DNA of 64,000 nt from Entonaema liquescens (lineage: Eukaryota; Ascomycota; Sordariomycetes; Xylariales; Xylariaceae): NCBI GenBank assembly GCA_902805475.1, contig CADCSX010000006.1, positions 744,001 to 808,000 on the forward strand, in the 5' to 3' direction. This document shows positions 32,552-45,975 of the stretch, piece after piece. The first letter of the stretch is position 1, and every line of letters begins with the position of its first letter. Below the pieces are notes generated by a model. The model was not told the DNA's origin, made no database searches, and saw only the letters and a list, made by a program, of their open reading frames with translations. The position numbers and the translations under genes were made by a program.

Positions 32552-35015
32552 TGCGATTATTCGGTTACTGATGACTTGCAAAATAATTTCTGGTACTCGG
32601 ACTCGATGCGCCTGTAAATTTTAGAAGAAAAAATAGACTTGGCGGGGATTCTGCCCAGACTACAAGTAATTTAGTAGCTAAGTTTATCGCTTATCGGTTG
32701 ACCGCCTAAGAGGATGTTTTATTAGATATTAGTGCTGTTTACACAAGTTCGACGTAGCATCCCCAAGGGGGTACTACGCATTGATTAAGGAAACGGGTAA
32801 TGATTTAAGATTTAACCGGAATATTTTTGTTTAAATATATTTTTTACTAAAAATTAAATAATATTAGTTAAAATAATATTTTTAATTATTAAATATAAAA
32901 ACTTTAAAATTTATTTATTAAAATATTAATTTAATATTATTAATTTTTAAATTTTTTTAAATAATTAAAAAATTTTTATAATTAAAAAATTATTAATTAT
33001 TATTAAATTTATTTATTTAAAAATTTATTTTTATTTGGAAAATTATTTAACTTTTTTAAATTAATTTAAATTACATATTTTAAAGTTAAATTTTTATTAA
33101 TATTTTTTAAATGTTATAAAAAAATTTTATTATTATTAATTAAAATAAATTTATTATTTATAATATTTATTTAAATTAATTTAAAATAATTTAAATATAT
33201 TAATTTATCCGTAATTTTGGTATTTAAATTAATTATTAATTTATAATATTTAAAAATTAATAAAAAAAATTTTAAAAATAAATGTTATTAAAAAAATTTT
33301 TTTAAATAATAATATTTAATAATTTTATTAAATTTAATTTTTATAATTTAAATATAATTATATATTATATACGATTTTAATATTTAAATTTTAAAGAATA
33401 TATTAATTTTATTTAATATAATTTTAAATAATTTTTAATTTTTATTTAATTTGTAAATAATATATTTTATGGTTAATATTTAGTTATTTAAAAAGTTTTT
33501 TTTTAAATTGGTAAATTTATTAAATATAATTATATTAAAGTTATTTAAATTTAATTTATTATATATATTTAAAATTGTTTTTATATATTTTATATAAATA
33601 AAATATTTTTTTACAAATATGTTTTTAAATATAAATATTTTTAATTCCTTTATTAATTATATTGTTAATTTATTATAAAAAAAGTAATTTATAATATTAT
33701 TTTATATATTACCATTATTTTTTATAATATTATTATTATTGTTTTTACTTTTTTATAATTAAGTTAAATTTAAATTAAAATTATTAAATTTATAATTTTA
33801 AATAATTAATAATTTATTATTTATATTTTTAATATTATTATTATTTTATAAAAATGGTAATAAAATATTATTTTAAATTATTTAATAATTTATAAAATTA
33901 TTATGTAATATTAATGAATTTATAAGTTTATTTTATAATATTAAAATTATAAAAATGTATTTATAATTAATATATATTAAATATTTATTAAAAAAAACTT
34001 ATTATATTATATTTAATATATTAACTTTTAATAGTAAAATTTAAATATTAAGGATAAATTATAATTAAAAAAAAATAACATATTTTAAGTTAAATTAAAA
34101 AAATTAAAGTTTTTTTTATTATTAAAAAATATTATTTTTTTAATAATTATCTTTTTTATGCAAAATTAAATTATAATAAATATAAAATAAAGGTAAAATT
34201 ATATATATTAATACGTATATTTAAAATGATATATATGTTTTTTTCAATAATTAAAATTTTTATTATATTTATTATTTTTTTTATTTATATTATTAATTTT
34301 TTATAATTATTAGTAAAAAATTAAATATTATTATTATAATATGGGATTAATTTAAATAATTAAGAAATATTATCCTTAAGATAATAATGTTATTTATAAA
34401 TTAATTTAAATATTTATATTTTATAATAATTTTTTTTAATTTTTTAAGAAAATTTTTAAAAAAGAAAATTAAATTTAAATTTTTTTTTTTAATAATATTA
34501 ATATAAAATAAAATCCTATAATAATTATGTTATTTTAAAGTTATTAATAATAATTCTTAAATTTATTATTTTTTATATTTAAAAAAAGAAATAGGTAAAT
34601 TTTAATTTAAAAAAAAAATAATAAAAAAACTTACCTTTATTAATTTTTTTTTTAATATATTAATAAAATATTTATTAATTAATAATTATATAATATTTAA
34701 TAAAATATAATTTTATATAGATTTTATTCTTTATATTAATTTATATAAAAAATAAAATTTTATTAAAAATTTAATTATTTTAAAAAACACTTTATTATTT
34801 AATTTTAAAAATTTAATAATATATTTTTAAATTTATCTTTAAATAATTAAATAATTTAATTAATTAATACTTTTTTCTTATTTAAAATTATTAAATTATT
34901 ATTATTTTTATAAAATAAATTATTAAAAATATTTTTAATTAAAAAAACTTTTTATAAATTTTATTTTTTCAATTTAAACATATTTATTACCATTATTATT
35001 ACCATTATTACTATT

Positions 35016-35047
<32 letters not shown>

Positions 35048-36892
35048 AATTAAAATAATTTATAAATATAATATTTAAAATATATTTAATTTTAATAAAA
35101 AAAATATCTCGTTATATATATTTATTAATAATTATATATATTATAAAATATATTTATATAATTAATAAATATATAATTTTTTAAATTATATAAAAGGTAA
35201 TTTAAAAAATTTATGTTTATATTATTATTTTCTCGTATTTTTTTTATAATAATGTTTTTTTTTTATTAAACTTTTTTTTTTACCATTAATTTAAAAAAAA
35301 CAATTATTATATTAATTATATTAAACTTTTTTTAATTATTAATTAATAAAGTAATTATAAATTTTATAATATATAATTATATTAAAATATAATTAATATA
35401 AATTTAAAAAACATTTTAATTTTATATGTTTAAATTTATGGTTATTTATATATTAATAATTATTAATATAATTAATATATAAATAATTGCAATTTATGGT
35501 AAAAATATATGGTATTTTTAATAATAATATTAAGTTAAAATATTAATTTAATGAATAGTGTTTACGTTTATTATTATTATAATAATGGTAAAACGCGTTA
35601 TTTTTTTATAAATATATAAAACTTTTAATAATATAATATATTATATATATATATTAATTAAAGATTAATAATTTTATTAATATTAATATTAATATTTAAA
35701 TTAATACTTGTTTTACTTTTTATTTTTATTTTATTTTTTATTTTTATTTTATTTTTTATTTTTATATTAATAAAGTTTATAATTATTATTATTAATTTAA
35801 AAATAGTTTATTATATGGATTTATATAAATTTATGTTTAAATAAAAACGAATTAATGTTTAAGTTAATTTTAAAAATAAGTTAACGGTGTTATTTGTTAT
35901 AAAAAAAAAAAAGAAAAAATAATAATATATGTAATAATTATTTTTAAAAAAAAAAAAATAATAAAATTGTTAATAATAAATAAGAAATTTTATTATATAA
36001 CATATTTAAGTTTATAAATGAAATAAATTAATTATAATTATTTATTAATATTTATAAAAACTTTTTAAATTATAAATTATAATTATATATATAAATATAT
36101 ATTTTAATAAATATAATTATAATATTTTTAAAATATATAAATATTTATTATAATTTAAATAATTATAATATTATAAATATGTAAATATTTATTATAATTT
36201 AAATAATTATAATATTATAAATATATAATTATTTATTATAATTATAATTTATTTTTATATCATTTTTTCATATAATTACCAAATATTATTAAATCGAAAA
36301 TATAATATTAAAGTTTTTTATACGTATAAAAATTTCTTAAAAAAATAATTTTATATTTATTATAAAATAATATATTAAAATATATATTTTAATAACCAAT
36401 TATTATTTAATAATAAAATAATTAAAAATATAATATATTATTTAAAATAAAAAAAAAATTTAATTAAAGTTTTATAAATTATAATAAAGTTTTTAATTGT
36501 ATAAAATAAAAATTAATATATATAATTATAAATTAATTTTTAAAATTTAATATATAAATAAATTTATTAAAATATTTTTACTTATATAAAAAATATTAAT
36601 ATTATATTTTATATTTAATTAAATTTAATAAATATATAAAAAAGTAAAATAAAATAATTAAATTATTAAATACGAAATTAATAAAATTATTTAAATAAAA
36701 ATAAATAATACCATTTATAAAATTTTTTTATATTTATATTTAATTTAATTTAATATTTATTTATATGATTTTACTTTTAATATTTATAATTTTAATAATT
36801 ATAATATGATAAAATTAACGTTAAGAAATTGTTTAAATAAATTTATATTTTATAAAAAGGTTTTTAATTATTAAAAATTTTAAATAAATATT

Positions 36893-37252
36893 AAAAGTTT
36901 TTAAAAATTAATTGGAAATTATAATATTAAAGGTTTTTAAAAGTTAATTAAAAGTTATAATATTAAAAGCTTTTGAAAATTAATTAAAGGTTATAATATT
37001 AAAAGCTTTTGAAAATTAATTAAAGGTTATAATATTAAAAGTTTTTAAAAATTAATTAAAAATTATAATATTAAAAGTTTTTAAAAGTTAATTAAAAGTT
37101 ATAATATTAAAAGTTTTTAAAAGTTAATTAAAAATTATAATATTAAAAACTTTTAAAAGTTAATTAAAAGTTATAATATTAAAAGCTTTTAAAGGTTAAT
37201 TAAAAATTATAATATTAAAGGTTTTTAAAAATTAATTAGAAATTATAATATT
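36893..37252. repeat. Tandem array, 10 x 36 bp, RIP-mutated
   Basis: Ten consecutive 36-bp units, each ending TTATAATATT, with no insertion or deletion in 360 bp. A partial eleventh unit follows. Unit variants are dominated by G/A and C/T exchanges (AAAAGCTTTT, AAAAGTTTTT, AAAGGTTTTT, AAAAACTTTT). There are no unique spacers, so it is not a CRISPR. Confidence 0.9.
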
Positions 37253-40138
37253 AAAAGTTTTTAAAAAATTTAAAAATAAAACAAAAATATATCCATTAAT
37301 TTTACAACTTTATTATTAATTTTAATAATAATATTATTTAATTAAAAAATTTTATTTTTTACGGAAATTTATAAAAATTAAAAATAATTATATTATAAAA
37401 ATGTTAATAATTTAAATATTTAATATTTTTAATAGTTAAAATAAAAATATAAACCTTTTTTATTAATTTATTTATAATATTATTTAACTTTTTATAATTA
37501 TATTAATCGAAATTTAAATATATATTTATTATATTAATTAAAACCTTATATTTATATATAATATTAATTATTAATTTATATTTTTATAAATTTTTTCGTA
37601 AAAAATTATATTAATTTAATGAAATCCCACCATTTTATATAAACTTTACATTTATTTATACCGTTTTTTATTACTTTTTTTTTTTTACTATTATTATAAT
37701 TTTATTTATTTACTTTAATTATTTTTTTATTTTTATAATTAAAAATAAATTTATATTATATATAATAATATATAAATTTTTAAAAAACGAAATAAAAAAA
37801 TCTTAATATAATAACATTTATTATATTAATAATATAATATAAACTTAATCCCGCTTTTTTTACAAAACTCCAATATTATTTAAAAAATCTTTAAATATAT
37901 TTATTAATATATTATGTTTTTTTACTTAAAAAATAAATATTTATTAATCGAAAAAAAATAAAATAATTACGTAATTTAATACTTTTAATACTATTAAACC
38001 AAATTTACTATTATTAAAAATTTCTTATTTATTAAAAACTTTTATTTTTATAATAAATCATTTATAAAATATTTTAAACTTTAAAATTTAAAATAATAAA
38101 ACTTAAAATAATAAATTTATACATTATACTTTTACTTTTTTTATTATATTAATAATATTAATTTTCTAAAATTATATATTAAAAATAAATTTAATAAAAT
38201 TATAAAATCTTTACCAATTAATATAAAAATTTCTTACTTAAATTAATAAAAAAATTAAAAAAATAATAAATAACACATAAAAATAAAAATTACTTAATAA
38301 TATAAAAATACAATATAATATTTATTTCTCATTTATATTTTTAATAATATATAAAAATATTATTTTTAATAATTTTAAAAACGTTATAAATTTTATAATA
38401 ATAATACCGTTAATTATTATAAATAATTAAATTTTATAATAACAATAACTTTTACCATTTTTTATTAAAAAAGGTTTAATTTTATATAATTTAAAACTTA
38501 ATTTATTTATTAAATATACTATTAAAATAATAAGTTTTTTTTTAATAAACCAAAAAAATAAAAATCTTAACTTTTATTACCATACATAAAATATCTATTT
38601 TATTTTATATTTAATTATAAAAAATAATGGAAATTTAAACTTTTAATTAATAAATAAAAGCCAAACTTTCATTAATAATTAAATTACTTTAAATATAACT
38701 TAATTAATCCTTTTATTATAAAATATAATTTTTTTTTATACTTATTAACTAATATATATCTCGATTTTTATAATATAAAAATTTATAAAAATTATATATA
38801 AAAAAACTAAAATTATTAATATATTAATTAAAAACTTTATTTATTATATCCAATATATTAAAAAATTTGCTTTATTTTTATTTAAAAATTTCTTAAATTT
38901 ATATTTAATAATATAAAATATTATATAATAAAAAATTAATATATAATTATTAAATATTAAAAAAAGTTTTAAAATATAAAAATTTAATAATTTTAAAAAA
39001 TATTTTTTTATACTAATTAAATATTTTAATTTAAATTATAATAAAGATATTATTATATTTAAGAAATATATTATTATACTTAATAAAAAAACTACAAAAA
39101 TAAAAATTTTAAAAAATATAAAAAATAAAAATAAAAAAATATAAAATTAAAATAAAATAAAATAAATAATTTTTTTAATAAAATACATTTATATCTCATT
39201 TTTAATAATTTTTATAAAATCTATTATATTTTAAACTTCATTAATAACATTTATTTAATATAATTTAACTAAAAATTAATTTTATAAATTTATTTAAATA
39301 ATAATGGAACTTTAAATTTTAATTTTATAATTACTAATATAAAATATATTTTTTTAACATTTTACTTTTTTTATTTTTATTAAATATTATTATTTTAAAT
39401 TATTTTTTTTTATTTTATTAATATTACTTTATTTAAAATATTTAAAATAATTTATATAATTTATATAATAAGTTTAATTATTAATATTAATAAAATATAT
39501 ATATATAATAATTAAAATAAAATTATAAAAATTTTAAAAAATTATATAAATTATAATATTTAATATTAAAACTTTAATTATTTTTTTCTTTTTTATTTAT
39601 ATTTAATATTAATTATTATTATTTATTTATAAATTATATATTTTATTAATATTTTTTATATATTAATAATATAAATAACTTTAAGATTATTATAACATTT
39701 AAAATAATAATTAATATTTTTATTTTAATTTTAATTAATATTATTTTTACTTCTTTATTTATTATTTTTACTTTATTTATTATGGTTTTTAATAACTTTA
39801 TTAAAATTAAAATTTAATTAATAATTTAAATTTTTTTTAAAAACTAATTTAAATTAATTAAAAATACTATTAAATACTTTAACACACTGTATAAATATAT
39901 TTTAAATTAATATAATAAATTTTACCTTTATAACAAAAATAATAATAATAATATTATTTTTATTAATTTTTAAAAAATAACTTTTTATATATAACTTTAT
40001 TAATTAATTAAAATTAATCATTATATTAACATAAATACTATTTAACGTATTATTAATCAAATTATTTTATTTAATTATAATATACATTTTTATTTTAAAC
40101 ATATTTAATAATAATAAATAATTTAATTTTTAAAATAA

Positions 40139-40342
40139 AATCGCTATCACGAGACCAAAAGGTCGTTAAAAAAAAAAATGATGTTCTAGGGAACTTAGAA
40201 CATCAAGAGCCTTGTAACATACTGTAAGGCCTTATATACATAAGGCTAGGTCCTGACTCAGGTACTAAGTCAGGTAAGTGACTGGCTTCGCCAATCATCT
40301 ATATGACTCTTAACCGTGACTCTTAACCGTGACAATCGCTAT
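40139..40342. mobile_element. Intact 186-bp hairpin element with 9-bp target-site duplication
   Basis: Normal-composition DNA at 40148-40333 embedded in the AT block and flanked by direct repeats AATCGCTAT at 40139-40147 and 40334-40342. The ends are short and imperfectly inverted (CACGAG... and ...CCGTGAC). The interior is a chain of hairpins: GACC/GGTC, GATGTTCTA/TAGAACATC, GCCTTAT/ATAAGGC, CCTGACT/AGTCAGG and TGGC/GCCA. It ends with two copies of a 14-bp unit GACTCTTAACCGTG. There is no coding capacity. The left end CACGAGACCAAAAGG resembles CACGAGGCAAACCAAAAGG at one end of the other hairpin repeats in the window. A non-autonomous DNA transposon inserted after the surrounding DNA had been mutated is the simplest reading. 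Confidence 0.8.
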
Positions 40343-42284
40343 ATTTTCAAATAAATTTAAAATTAACTAATATTAATTATTTATAAATTAACCTATAATA
40401 TTACCATTATTATTTACTAATTTAATAAATTATACCAAATATAATAAAATCATTATATTAAATTTTAATATATATATAATATAAATAAAATTAATATAAA
40501 AATTAATTATTTAAATAAAATATAATTATAAATTTAAAATAATTTTCCGAAATTTTATTTAATTAACCTCGATTTTAAAATACTTATTATAATAATTAAA
40601 ACTTATTTTATTATAAAAATAATAATAATTTTATTTTTAATTTTATTTAATTGTTAAATATTAAAAAATTAAATATTTAATAAATTAATTAATAATATAA
40701 TATTAATTATTAATAAAAATAATTAAATTAATAATATAATTAATTTAAATTAACTTAAGTATTTTAATTAATATATAACGTTGAAAAACTTTAATAAAAA
40801 AGATTTTTTAATATTAAATAATTATAATAATTATTTAATAATTTAATTTTATAAATAAATTATTAAATTAAAAATTATTATATTTTTTTTATTACTTTAT
40901 TTTATATATAAATTTTAATTATTCAATTTTAAGTTTTTTAACGTATTAAAGTTAAAATATTAATAATAATTTATTTAAATTATTAAAATTAATATATATA
41001 ATTATATTAAAATTAACTTTTTAATTAAATATTACTTTATTTATAATTGTATATTTACGCGTGATAATATTAAAAATATTTAATATAAATATAAAATATA
41101 TTTTTATAAATTATAAATGGTATTAAATTATTTTTAAAACTTATTATTATTAATTTTTATAATTATTTTATATTATAATAAATTTGGTTATATAACATTT
41201 ATTTTTAATTAAAAGAATAAAAGCTTAATAACTTTATTTTTACGTAAAAAAATTAATTAAATAATTATATATATATTAATAATGGATTTATAAATTATTA
41301 ATAAATTTTTTAAATTTATTTATTTTTATTTAAAAATTTTAAAAATTAATTAAATACTAATATTTTTTATTATAATATATATTTATTGAAAATTTAAAAA
41401 AATTATATATATAATGGTTATAAATAAATTTACGGTTATAAAAAAGTTATATAATTTACATATAATAATTATTAAATAATAATAACATTAATTAAAAAAA
41501 TATATTTTAAATTATATTAAATTATTTATAATAAAAAATAATTAACTTTACTTTATTGTTAATAATGTAAAATAATGTAATTATTAATATTAAATTGCTA
41601 AAAAAAAAAAAAAAAATATAATAACAAAAAAACGTTATATTATGTAAATAATTTATTAATATTTAAATAATATTTAAAATATTTATAAATTTTAAAATAT
41701 ATAATCGTTATAAATTTTTTTTAAATTATAATAATATATTATAATTTTATTATTATTTTTAATGTAAGTTATAAGAAAATTTTCGTTTTTATAAAAATAA
41801 TATTATAAAAGTATATGTTATAAAATTTAACGAGTTTATTAAAAAGTTAAAAATTAACTTAAATAAATTAAATTTAATAAATAAAGTAAAGTTTAACAAT
41901 TAATAAAAAAAACTTTTAAAAAATGCTTTTATCCATTTATTATTTTATAAATTTAATTAATTTTTAATTGATAAAATTATTAAAGAATATTGTTAAAAAA
42001 TAATTATTTGTATTTATTAATATATTAAAATATTTCGTTTTAAATAATAAATAAATTTAAAAATCTTTAATTTTAATAAAATTAATTTAATTACGTTAAT
42101 GTATAATGATATTTAAATTATTTTAAAGATTTTAATAAATAAAGATATTAATGATTTTATTTTTGAAAAAATGTTAAAAAGGAAATTTAAAAAAAATTTA
42201 AAAAAAAAAAACCTTAAAATAATTAAAAATAAATTTAAAGATATATATAATTAACCGTTATATATTACATAATTTTAAAATTGT

Positions 42285-42501
42285 AATTAAAATTTATTTA
42301 AAGCTTTTAATTTACAATTAAAATTTATTTAAAACTTTTAATTTATAATTAAAATTTATTTAAAATTTTTATATTGTAATTAAAGTTTATTTGAAATTTT
42401 TATACCGTAATTAAAATTTGTTTAAAATTTTTAACTCGTAATTAAAATTTATTTAAAGCTTTTATACCGTAATTAAAATTTATTTAAAATTTTTAATTTA
42501 T
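42285..42501. repeat. Tandem array, 7 x 31 bp, RIP-mutated
   Basis: Seven units of 31 bp, each starting AATTAAAATTTATTTAAA or a close variant, at exact 31-bp spacing (42285, 42316, 42347, 42378, 42409, 42440, 42471), with a partial eighth. Differences are mostly transitions. It is distinct from the 36-bp array 5 kb upstream. Confidence 0.88.
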
Positions 42502-42689
42502 AATTAAAACTTTTTATAATTATATTATTATAATTAAAGTTTTTTTAAAAGTTAATTATTAATTATTAATTTTTTATATATTTATTAAATATATTTAAAT
42601 ATATAATAAAAAAATAAAAGTTTAAATATACGGAAATAGTTTCCGATAAATTATATAATATAAAAATAAATTAAATTAAATATATAAAT

Positions 42690-43040
42690 AAATAAATAAA
42701 TATTAAAATATAAATAATTATAATAAGTTAATACGTAAATATATATTAAAATATAAAAGATTAATATATAAATAAATATTAAAATATAAATAATTATAAT
42801 AAATTAATAAAATATAAAAAATTATAATAAATTAATATATAAATACGTATTAAAATATAAAAAATTAATATATAAAAAAATATTAAAATATAAATAATTA
42901 TAATAAATTATAATAAGTTAATGCGTAAATACGCATTAAAATATAAAAAATTAATACGTAAATAAATATTAAAATATAAATAATTATAATAAATTAATAA
43001 AATATAAAAAATTATAATAAATTAATATATAAATGTATAT
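42690..43040. repeat. Complex higher-order AT repeat
   Basis: Irregular alternation of modules such as TATTAAAATATAAATAATTATAATAA and GTTAATACGTAAATA, repeated at least four times with variable spacing. Residual CG sites (ACGTA, GCGTAAATACGC) mark the less mutated copies. It lies next to the 31-bp array. Confidence 0.6.
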
Positions 43041-44258
43041 TATAATAAAAATATAATATGATTATATAATTATATAAATTATAAAATATTATTATAAAAA
43101 AAATATATATATTAAAAAAGATATATTTAAATTATATAAAATTTTTAATAAAATCGTATATATAAAATAAATCTCGGTTAAATTTTAAATTTTATTCGTT
43201 TTTTTAATTAATACGTAATACTTTTTTAAAAGTGTTACGTTAAACTTGTGTAAATAATATTAATAAGTTTAAAAAAACTTATAAAAATTAAACATAAATA
43301 TTAATAATGTATTTAAAAATCTCGATTAATTTATCTTTATTAAAATTTAGTTAATATGTAATTTTATAATATTTATTATTATATTTAATAAACTTTAATA
43401 AATCCGTTTAATTTTTTCGAAAAATTAAAAGTATTTTTAAAAATGTTTTTAAACGTTTTTTAAATTATTTATTTTTTTTATAACGTTAAATTCCTTGTAA
43501 TTATAATGTATTTAATAGCGAAAATATAATATATTTAATAATAAAAATATAATATATTTAATAATTATTTAAAATTATATTTTAATAAATATATTTTTTA
43601 TAATTACAACGTATTTATTAATAATTAAATAAGTGGCAATAATAATATTAAAAATAATTTTAATATTTTAATAAGATAAGCGTAAGCTAATAAGCACAAA
43701 ACATAAACGTAAAAAAGTTTTTGAATATTGAAGTTGGCGCTGATTCGTTTAAATTATAGTGGGAATCGCCTTACAAGCAAGATAAAATTCCGTATACTTA
43801 TATGCTAGGGTGGCACGAGCCATAAGTAAAGCATAACTTATCGAACAAAACACCCCCTAACAACCCCAAAGGCTTATCTCAAAGGTTTACATAGCTTACT
43901 TACATATACCTATGTAGGTATGTACCCAGTCCAGCGAGCCGTGTATACTTCGTGCCCTGTATTGTACCTTTAAACCATCATACAAAAATCAAATGCATCT
44001 TCCAAAGTTACTAAGAACAACTTCTCTCAACATTGAACCAAGTGAACAAAAACAGATGTTTTAAATGTTCGAATTACATATTCAGACTTATGTCTTATCC
44101 AGGTACCTAACCTATACTAACTTCAAAGATTTTGGACAATATGCGATAGGGTAACATAATAACATATGACTACTGCTCATCTTCAGCAGCGCTTTAATAC
44201 AGCTTCCATAGAGGCAATAATGAAATTCCATCTGATATTTATCAGCATTTACACCCGA

Positions 44259-45975
44259 TCACAGTCTGGCCCTCTCCTTCTCGGACTGGGCTTCCTGGGC
44301 AATCAGTTCGGCAGCCCTCTCAGCAACACCCAATACCGTCAACATAGGGTTGATAGTTGGGATAGTCGGGAATATACCAGCGTCTACAATTCGCACTCCC
44401 TTCAGTCCCTTAACCTTTAGCTTCTCGTCGACGACGGCCATCTCGTCTTTCGTCGTATCACCCATCTTGGTAGTTCCGCATGGGTGGTAAACCGTATGCG
44501 CTGCTTTGCGCGCGTAATGGCTAAGATCCTCATCCGACTGAACTTTCGGTCCAGGAGCAACCTCTCTCTTGATCCAGTCTTTAAACGGTGCCTGCTCTGC
44601 TACCTTGCGTGCCGCTCTCATGCCAAACACTAAAGTAGCCGCATCGTAGCCTTCCGGATCTGTGAAATACCGGAAATCAAGTGCCGGCTTAACCTTAGGG
44701 TCCGCAGATGTAAGATATAGTCGGCCTCGGGAACGTGGTCGCGGGATGTTTGGCGTCATGCAGAAAGCATATCCATCTGGGATGTCAGGATATCCTAACC
44801 GAAGGGTGTTGAGCGTGAATGGGATCTGGTAGCAATGCATCATGACATCCGCGATATCTCCATCAGAAAGCCCCTTCGGGTTAGCAGCCGACTTCTTCGC
44901 TCCGGCGCCTGGTGCTTCGCGGCGCAGAAATATTCCCGCGTCGGAGTCCATCGTTGTCTGGTTTGGTGGCACGGGCTTCTTGAGCTCCCACATGATGATA
45001 CTCTCGGGGTGGTCCTGCAAGTTCTCACCGACGCCCGCGATGTCGCGAACCACGGGGATGTTAAGATCTGACAGTTGCTTTTTGGGCCCAAGACCTGATA
45101 ACAGCATAAGTCGCGGGGTATCGACAGCTCCTGCGCTTAATATCGTCTCGTTCTTCGCCTTGATAGTACGCGATGAGCCATCCTTCAATGTCAAAGTCAC
45201 ACCAGTAACGGCATCTCCATTAACGTTGATTTTAGACACCCATGCGTGTGTCAAGATCGTTAAGTTTGGTCGCTTCTCTTCGCCCCTTAGGATCGGGTGG
45301 ATATACGCAACGGAAGCGCTGGACCGCCTTCCATCGTCTGGATTGTAGCTCACTGAAAAAAATCCGACGCTCGGTTTTAGGGAGCCGGTTTTCGCGATTT
45401 GCTTATTGAAGTCATCAACAACCGGGATATTCAGGGCAGAGCTGCATGAATCAACCCAGTCTTGGCACAATTGGTTGCGATGTCTTGCGTGGACTGGTTG
45501 AATAGTATTCTTCAGTCTATCCAATGCTTTCATGAATACGGGAAAGGTCCAGCCTCGTGCCCCCAACGATTGCCAGATATCCAGGTCATACTGAAACGGT
45601 CTGAAAGAAATCAAGGTGTTATGCGAGGAACAGCCTCCCAAAACCTTTGCTCGGGAATGTCTAATATAGGAATTGCCTACAAGTTACGGTAAGATAAAGT
45701 GACGAGGTAAGTGTAGAATACAAAAACTTACCCATAGGCTGCTCAGTGGTGCCGTAGTCATAATCGAACTCACCACCTAACAGCTTCAGCCATTGCTTAA
45801 GGTCGAGTACGCGATCATCCATAAAATCACTAGGGCCAGCCTCAATGAGAAGGATCTTCTTGTGCGGTAGATACTCTGCGAGCCTCGCTGCAACAACGCA
45901 ACCCGCGGTACCCCCACCAACAACTACGTAATCATACTTGTCGGTATCTGATACTGGAAGCTGTGTAGTGGTCAT
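44259..45975 (-). CDS. Choline oxidase/dehydrogenase-like GMC oxidoreductase
   Basis: FAD-dependent alcohol oxidase expected to convert choline to betaine aldehyde. Two exons, 45732-45975 and 44259-45676, with a 55-nt intron (GTAAGT...TAG), giving 553 aa. The start is MTTTQLPVSD. The FAD-binding motif VVVGGGTAGCVVAARLAE is near the N-terminus, followed by EAGPSDF. GMC signature 1 (RAKVLGGCSSHN) comes right after the intron, and GMC signature 2 is GAVDTPRLMLLSGLG. The C-terminal catalytic pair is in HPCGTTKMG (His) and PTINPMLTVLG (Asn). No secretion signal is present, in contrast to the cellobiose dehydrogenase in this window. The substrate is inferred mainly from the divergent betaine aldehyde dehydrogenase gene. 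Other GMC alcohol oxidases are possible. The 3' end lies about 570 bp from the AT block. Confidence 0.85.

Larger units (their letters stand above)
32820..43690. repeat. Large RIP-like AT block (about 10.9 kb)
   Basis: An almost continuous stretch of A and T with scattered C/G, sharply bounded on both sides by normal gene-bearing DNA. No open reading frame of 60 codons exists between 32.6 and 44.1 kb, although AT-rich noise ORFs would be expected to be short anyway. Low complexity, TpA-rich sequence and in-register tandem arrays differing mainly by transitions point to transposon clusters destroyed by repeat-induced point mutation. G or C excess on the plus strand changes in patches. From about 37.6 to 40.1 kb C outnumbers G strongly, and from about 40.9 to 43.6 kb G outnumbers C. 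One intact 186-bp element at 40148-40333 is not mutated. Whether the block is a heterochromatic island or part of a centromere cannot be told here. Confidence 0.85.

Noticed and set aside
36893..37252. CRISPR-like array
   Set aside because: Units are contiguous, with no unique spacers, the DNA is nearly pure A/T and the genome is eukaryotic.
32820..43690. Mitochondrial DNA insertion
   Set aside because: AT content is higher than usual for fungal mtDNA, no ORFs or rRNA/tRNA-like stretches remain, and the transition-type repeat decay fits RIP better.
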